This document shows positions 30,227-33,054 of a DNA stretch of 33,054 bases, in pieces (position 1 is the first letter of the stretch; each line of letters begins with the position of its first letter). The notes under the pieces are model-generated. The model saw only the letters and a program-made list of their open reading frames with translations, had not been told where the DNA came from and searched no databases. The DNA lies in the NCBI GenBank assembly GCA_022592435.1, contig JABYQS010000309.1:1-33054 (forward strand). Reading direction: 5' to 3'. This DNA is from Cerioporus squamosus (taxonomy: Eukaryota; Basidiomycota; Agaricomycetes; Polyporales; Polyporaceae). Both the position numbers and the translations under genes were made by a program.

Positions 30227-33054
30227 CTACACAGCGCACCCAGACAGCAACGCCTGCATGCGCTCCGCCATCTGCAGCGGGTCGATCGCGAACTCCGCGT
30301 CCCCCGTGCCTCCCCCTCCCTCCATCGCCGTCTCCCCCGCAGCGTCACCCTTCCCAGCCCCAGCACCGTCCGCAGACTCCTGCCCTTCTGCGGGACTGGC
30401 GCCCCCGAGGGAGAACGGGTCCGCGCCGTGCGGCAGCGGGACGACGCTGTCGCTCATCACGGGCTTCAAAAACTCCCAAAACTCGGCAAAGTTCGGGTCG
30501 TACGCCGACGTGTCCATTCCGCCCGCGCCTGTGCCTTCGAGGGTCATGTCCATGTCCATGTGCATGTCCGTGTCCATGCCCATCGCAGAGGACCCCGTCC
30601 CAGCGCCATACAGCGCCTCGAACTCCGCGTCCGTCAGCGCCTCCACCTCTGACGGCTGCGAGCTAAGTCCGGCAGAAGCAGAGGCAGAGGCAGAGGCAGA
30701 GGCAGAGGCAGAGGCAGAGGAGGAAGCAGACGCGGGGAAAGAGGTGAGGAACTCGGAGTACGCCGCGGGGTCGAACGCGCCGACGTCCGCGAGCGACGTG
30801 TCCGAGAACATGTCTGGCTGGTGCGAGAGCAGCGCGAGCAGCTCCTCGTCCGACGGCGAGCTGCTCAGCGCCTCCGGCTCCCCCGCACCGGCCGCGGTAG
30901 CGCACGGCGCGAACTCGAGCTGGGGGAGGCAGATCGTCGCGTCGGGGTCGTGCGGTGGGTGCTCGTGCTCGTGCACATCCTCGTGCCCGTCTCCCTGCTC
31001 GTCCTCGTTCTCGTCCAGGTCCGCCTCGGGGTCCGCCTCCAGCTCCTGCTGCGAGTCCCAGTCCGCGTCCGACGGGGTGAGGATCGGGCTCGACGGCGGG
31101 AGCGGGGACGACGGCGGCAGCCCCAGGCCCAGGCCCAGACCGGCAGAGCGACGCTTGAACTCGAAGCTGCTGCCCTCGGACGGGCCGTCGCGGAGCCCGA
31201 GGTCGAGGTCGAACTCCCCATCGCTGCTCGCGATCGGGATCGAGTCGAGCGGGACGTCCATGTCGTCCGACGGCGGCTCTGTGTCCAGGTTGCCGTCCTC
31301 GCCCTCGTCGAGCTCGGAGGTGATGCCGGCACCTACGGGAGGGGCGTCGGGCATCGAGCTGGCGCTGCGCGAACTGCTGGGCTGGTGCGTGCGTGTGCGG
31401 CCACGGCGGGAGGGAGACCCAGAGAGCATCGCGCTGTACAGGCTGGGGAGCCTCCGCGGGGTCTTGCGGCCAGTGCTATGCCCAGCCTCGGGCGTGAACA
31501 GCGACCCGAGCTCGTCGTCGGGGTCGGCGGGCGCACGGTTGCGCGGCGTCGTGGGGTTGCTAGTGAGAGAGCGGCGGCGGCGAGGGGGGGTCGTGGGCGG
31601 CTCGACGTCGAGGGAGGACGAGAGCATGTTGTGCGACGAGGACGGTGCGAGGGGCGTCGGGAACACGGAGACCTGCGCGGAAGCGAGGACTGGTCGGGGC
31701 GGGGAGCTCGCACCCGGGCGCGGAGGGGTGAGCGTTACGGGGCCGTGGAAGGAGCGGTCCTCGATGCTCTCTGGGGGTTCTTGTAGTGCGAACGCTTACG
31801 CGACTTATTGTTATTGCATGCGTTCTTCTCCTTCTCCCCGCTGTTCGCTCGTTCTCTCTTCGTGGATCGTCTCCGCGCTGGGCCTGAGCCGCTTGCGTCG
31901 GATGGCGGGTCTGTGAGGAGAGAGCCGTCTGCCGCACGGGGCAGCGTCGCCGTCGTCGTGCGCGCCCACTCGGGGACGACGTAGGGCCTACGGCGCGTAG
32001 GCTGGGAGCTGATGGAGGCCGCACGTCGAGGAGGAGATGTCGACGGACCGGAGCTGGCGCAGAAGAGAAGGAACCAACATCCCATGCAGGATCCGAAGCT
32101 GCGTGGGGCGGCGGCGGTGGTGGCATCGACGACGACTGGACGACGCGGTTGCGGTTCGCAGTACTCGCACGATGGGAGGATAGCACGGACTTGGAGCTGG
32201 CCGAGGACGTGGACGTGGACGCGACGGGCTTGCGGGAGTTACTAGCCGTGCGTTTGCGCGACGCTTCCCGCTCGCGGTCGCGCTCGTCCATGATCTCACT
32301 CAGTGTGCGTTTCCGAGGCATTCGAGCCTGAGCTCGAGCCTGCTTCGCTCCCTGACCGGCTGTGGCTCGCGTTGTCCCGAAGAGGGGACCCGCGGGGCTC
32401 TGTTGCTGCCCGCTCGTTCTTGTTCTGTCGAAGTGCGTGGCCGGTCGCGGTGGAGGAGCACGAGCAACCTCGTTGCCCTTCTCCTTCTCCCCCTGACTTC
32501 CGCTTGAACGCGGTCGGGTTGACGTTTCCTTGTCAAGGACGATGACATCGTCGTCGCCCTGACCTGGTCCGTTGTCGGCGGAGTAGACGCGTGGGCCGGA
32601 GAGGAGAGAGATAGGTCGACGCAGGAGAGCTAGCAGCAGCGGAGGACGATACGATGCGGAGAGGAAGGTCAACGGAGCGTGAGCCGTCGGTGCAGGAGGC
32701 GCCGCAGGAGGAGGGACGATCGCAGGCTGAGAATGAGCAGTGGGCGTGGCAATAGGTGCAGACACAGGTGCGGTTGTGGGTGGAGGGACTGCGGCGGCGG
32801 CAGCACTGGCGAGAAGAGAGCTAAGTATCTGTGCGACGTCCGGATTCGGGGGCGGACCCGGTAGTCGATAGACGAGAGCGTCAGGAGCTGCTGGTTGCCG
32901 GTAGTCCCAGCAAGCGCTGCGATGAGAAGCTGCATGGGTCCAGCGCAGCAGCGCCGGGCAGACGGTTTGTGGAGGCGGAGGCGGAGGGTTGCCGACGACC
33001 GCCGACGACGCGGCTCGGCCTTCACTGGCGCAGGAGGGGCGACAGCGCGGAGGA
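30227..33054 (-). pseudogene. Ams2/SPT21-like regulator gene, right copy, frame-broken and cut by window end
   Basis: The C-terminal 480 residues (30227-31666) are open and almost the same as the left copy, with in-frame differences in repeats: a longer Ser-Ala run at about 30670-30720 and a shorter Gly-Ala run near 30360. Beyond about 31760 the reading breaks repeatedly. An A is missing at about 31769 (CCCCCAGAG versus CCCCCAAGAG in the left copy), a C near 32054, a T near 32564 and a G near 32530; extra bases occur near 32320 and 32495. Each shifts the frame, so the gene cannot be read through as written. The conserved N-terminal domain would lie right of the window. Either this is a decaying duplicate or the distal sequence contains errors. 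Confidence 0.75.

Larger units (their letters stand above)
26432..33054 (-). repeat. Right arm of the large inverted duplication, cut by the window end
   Basis: This is the reverse complement of 12783-19404. The inner 5.3 kb (26432 to about 31700) is nearly identical and keeps all splice sites of RPL10 and the cysteine-rich gene. The outer 1.3 kb carries many single-base indels relative to the left arm. Confidence 0.95.

Noticed and set aside
30258..31916. Long plus-strand open frame (552 residues) opposite the right regulator copy
   Set aside because: It is the antisense of the Ser/Ala/Asp-rich coding strand. GC-rich repeats keep several frames open, and the minus-strand reading matches the complete left gene.
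12783..33054. Simple fold-back read artifact as the cause of the inverted repeat
   Set aside because: A fold-back chimera would place the arms directly against each other. Here 7 kb of unique sequence separates them and the arms differ by real indels. A larger assembly error is still possible and is kept as a caveat.
1..33054. CRISPR arrays, bacterial operons, attachment sites
   Set aside because: No regularly spaced repeats or bacterial gene structure was seen; all genes are spliced eukaryotic genes.

Overview
The window looks like nuclear DNA of a basidiomycete fungus, probably an Agaricomycete. Its genes carry many short (about 47-80 bp) GT-AG introns, the sequence is GC-rich, and it holds a White Collar-1 photoreceptor with no C-terminal zinc finger (the basidiomycete form) and a BED-finger hAT transposase. 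All gene models were built by eye from splice signals and family resemblance; no search was run.

Region 1 (1-11.1 kb) is ordinary housekeeping sequence. It holds a mitochondrial pyruvate-dehydrogenase-type kinase (its start lies left of the window), mitochondrial ribosomal protein uS10m with an apparent -1 frameshift, a broken P-loop NTPase gene that resembles the fungal RHS/Crinkler group, and a divergent pair: the blue-light receptor WC-1 (minus) and class II fructose-bisphosphate aldolase (plus), sharing about 620 bp of upstream DNA.

Region 2 (11.9-33.05 kb) is dominated by a large inverted duplication. The left arm (about 12783-19404) and right arm (26432-33054, running off the window) each carry the distal part of an Ams2/SPT21-N-like regulator gene, a three-exon cysteine-rich small protein and 60S ribosomal protein uL16 (RPL10). 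The arms are about 6.6 kb and nearly identical through introns and intergenic DNA, except that the last 1.3 kb of the right arm is full of single-base indels that break the regulator gene.

The 7.0 kb spacer holds the edge of an unidentified coding segment cut by the duplication boundary, an unrecognised multi-exon gene, a tRNA-Leu(AAG), and a 4.6 kb hAT transposon with terminal inverted repeats and an apparently complete multi-intron transposase, but no matching target-site duplication. The transposon ends only 207 bp from the right-arm junction. The most notable structure is this inverted segmental duplication beside a hAT element with mismatched flanks. It may be a real rearrangement or, in part, an assembly problem.
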